Source: Streptomyces sp. NRRL F-5135 | GTDB lineage: Bacteria; Actinomycetota; Actinomycetes; Streptomycetales; Streptomycetaceae | NCBI RefSeq assembly: GCF_000719775.1 | Contig: NZ_JOHR01000018.1 | Location: 1 to 64,000, forward strand | DNA length: 64,000 nucleotides | Direction: 5' to 3' | Shown here: positions 63,833 to 64,000 of the stretch, piece by piece | Layout: each line of letters opens with the position of its first letter | How positions within the stretch are numbered: position 1 is the stretch's first letter | Program-made: the position numbers and the translations under genes | Notes under the pieces: model-generated | Told to the model about the DNA's origin: nothing | Database searches by the model: none | What the model saw: the letters and a program-made list of their open reading frames with translations, nothing else

Positions 63833-64000
63833 ATGCCCGTGCACAGATCCGGAACGACAGGCCGCCGCTCCCTGACCGCCGCGGCCGGCGCTCTCCTCGC
63901 GACTCTCGCGCTCCTCCTCACACTGCCGGGCGCGGCGCACGCCGCCCCCACCGACCCGCCGGCGGACCCGCCCACCGCCACCCACTCCCCGACCCCCTCC
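63833..64000 (+). CDS. Start of a secreted protein, cut by the window edge
   Basis: ATG at 63833 with GGAGG eight bases upstream opens a frame of 56 codons to the edge. The product has an RR-containing basic start (GTTGRRSLTAAAGALL), a hydrophobic core (LLATLALLLTLPG) and a likely cleavage site AHAA near residue 38, followed by Pro/Thr/Asp-rich sequence (APTDPPADPPT). The mature function cannot be told. GRRSL does not fully match a Tat motif. Confidence 0.75.
   Translation, partial: MPVHRSGTTGRRSLTAAAGALLATLALLLTLPGAAHAAPTDPPADPPTATHSPTPS

Overview
The window is very high-GC chromosomal DNA with the codon bias, GTG starts and gene content of an actinomycete, almost certainly a Streptomyces or close relative. 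The markers are an Arg/Asp/Gly-rich Rho insertion, an XRE/DUF397/ATP-binding (whiJ-type) locus, a conservon (cvnABCD), Ku with a stand-alone LigD polymerase, a sigma-R type promoter on rpmE, and the conserved order prmC-prfA-rpmE-LCP-rho-thrB-thrC-hom-lysA-nrtL. No replication origin, insertion sequence, prophage or CRISPR array was seen. It looks like chromosome core interrupted by strain-variable patches.

Region 1 (1-13.9 kb) is a conserved minus-strand block for translation termination (prmC, prfA), ribosomal protein L31, cell-wall ligation (LCP), Rho, the aspartate-family amino-acid pathway (hom, thrC, thrB, lysA), NrtL and a single-domain response regulator. A candidate iron box and a 44-codon ORF lie in the unusually long thrB-thrC gap.

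Region 2 (13.9-25.8 kb) is transport. It has a MarR/hydrolase divergent pair around a perfect inverted repeat, and a Zur-box-preceded operon of a peptide/metallophore-type binding lipoprotein, a fused DppB-DppC-like permease and an MFS exporter. It then has a GNAT enzyme, a btuFCD vitamin B12 importer under a clear cobalamin riboswitch, and a toxin-antitoxin pair whose PIN toxin carries an internal deletion.

Region 3 (25.9-43.2 kb) is accessory. It holds a secreted PL9-like lyase with its own promoter/operator, a whiJ-type locus whose ATP-binding protein is fused to a Phd antitoxin followed by a VapC toxin, and a streptogrisin-like protease with a long Gly/Asp/Asn tail. It also holds an orphan response regulator, a MarR gene, a P450, and a TetR-flanked SDR / double beta-propeller / Baeyer-Villiger monooxygenase operon. 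A CopG-PIN pair, tRNA-Arg(CCG), and gene remnants (kinase, isochorismatase, DUF1772) complete it.

Region 4 (43.4-64 kb) carries Ku/LigD-Pol end joining, a NERD-domain protein, a lipoprotein-histidine kinase pair with a His-rich tail, and a RodA/FtsW homologue followed by only the first ~50 codons of a penicillin-binding protein. It continues with an amidase, an AurF-like diiron oxygenase, an NlpC/P60 endopeptidase, the cvnABCD conservon, a PP2C-like protein, a MarR regulator and the start of a secreted protein cut by the window edge.
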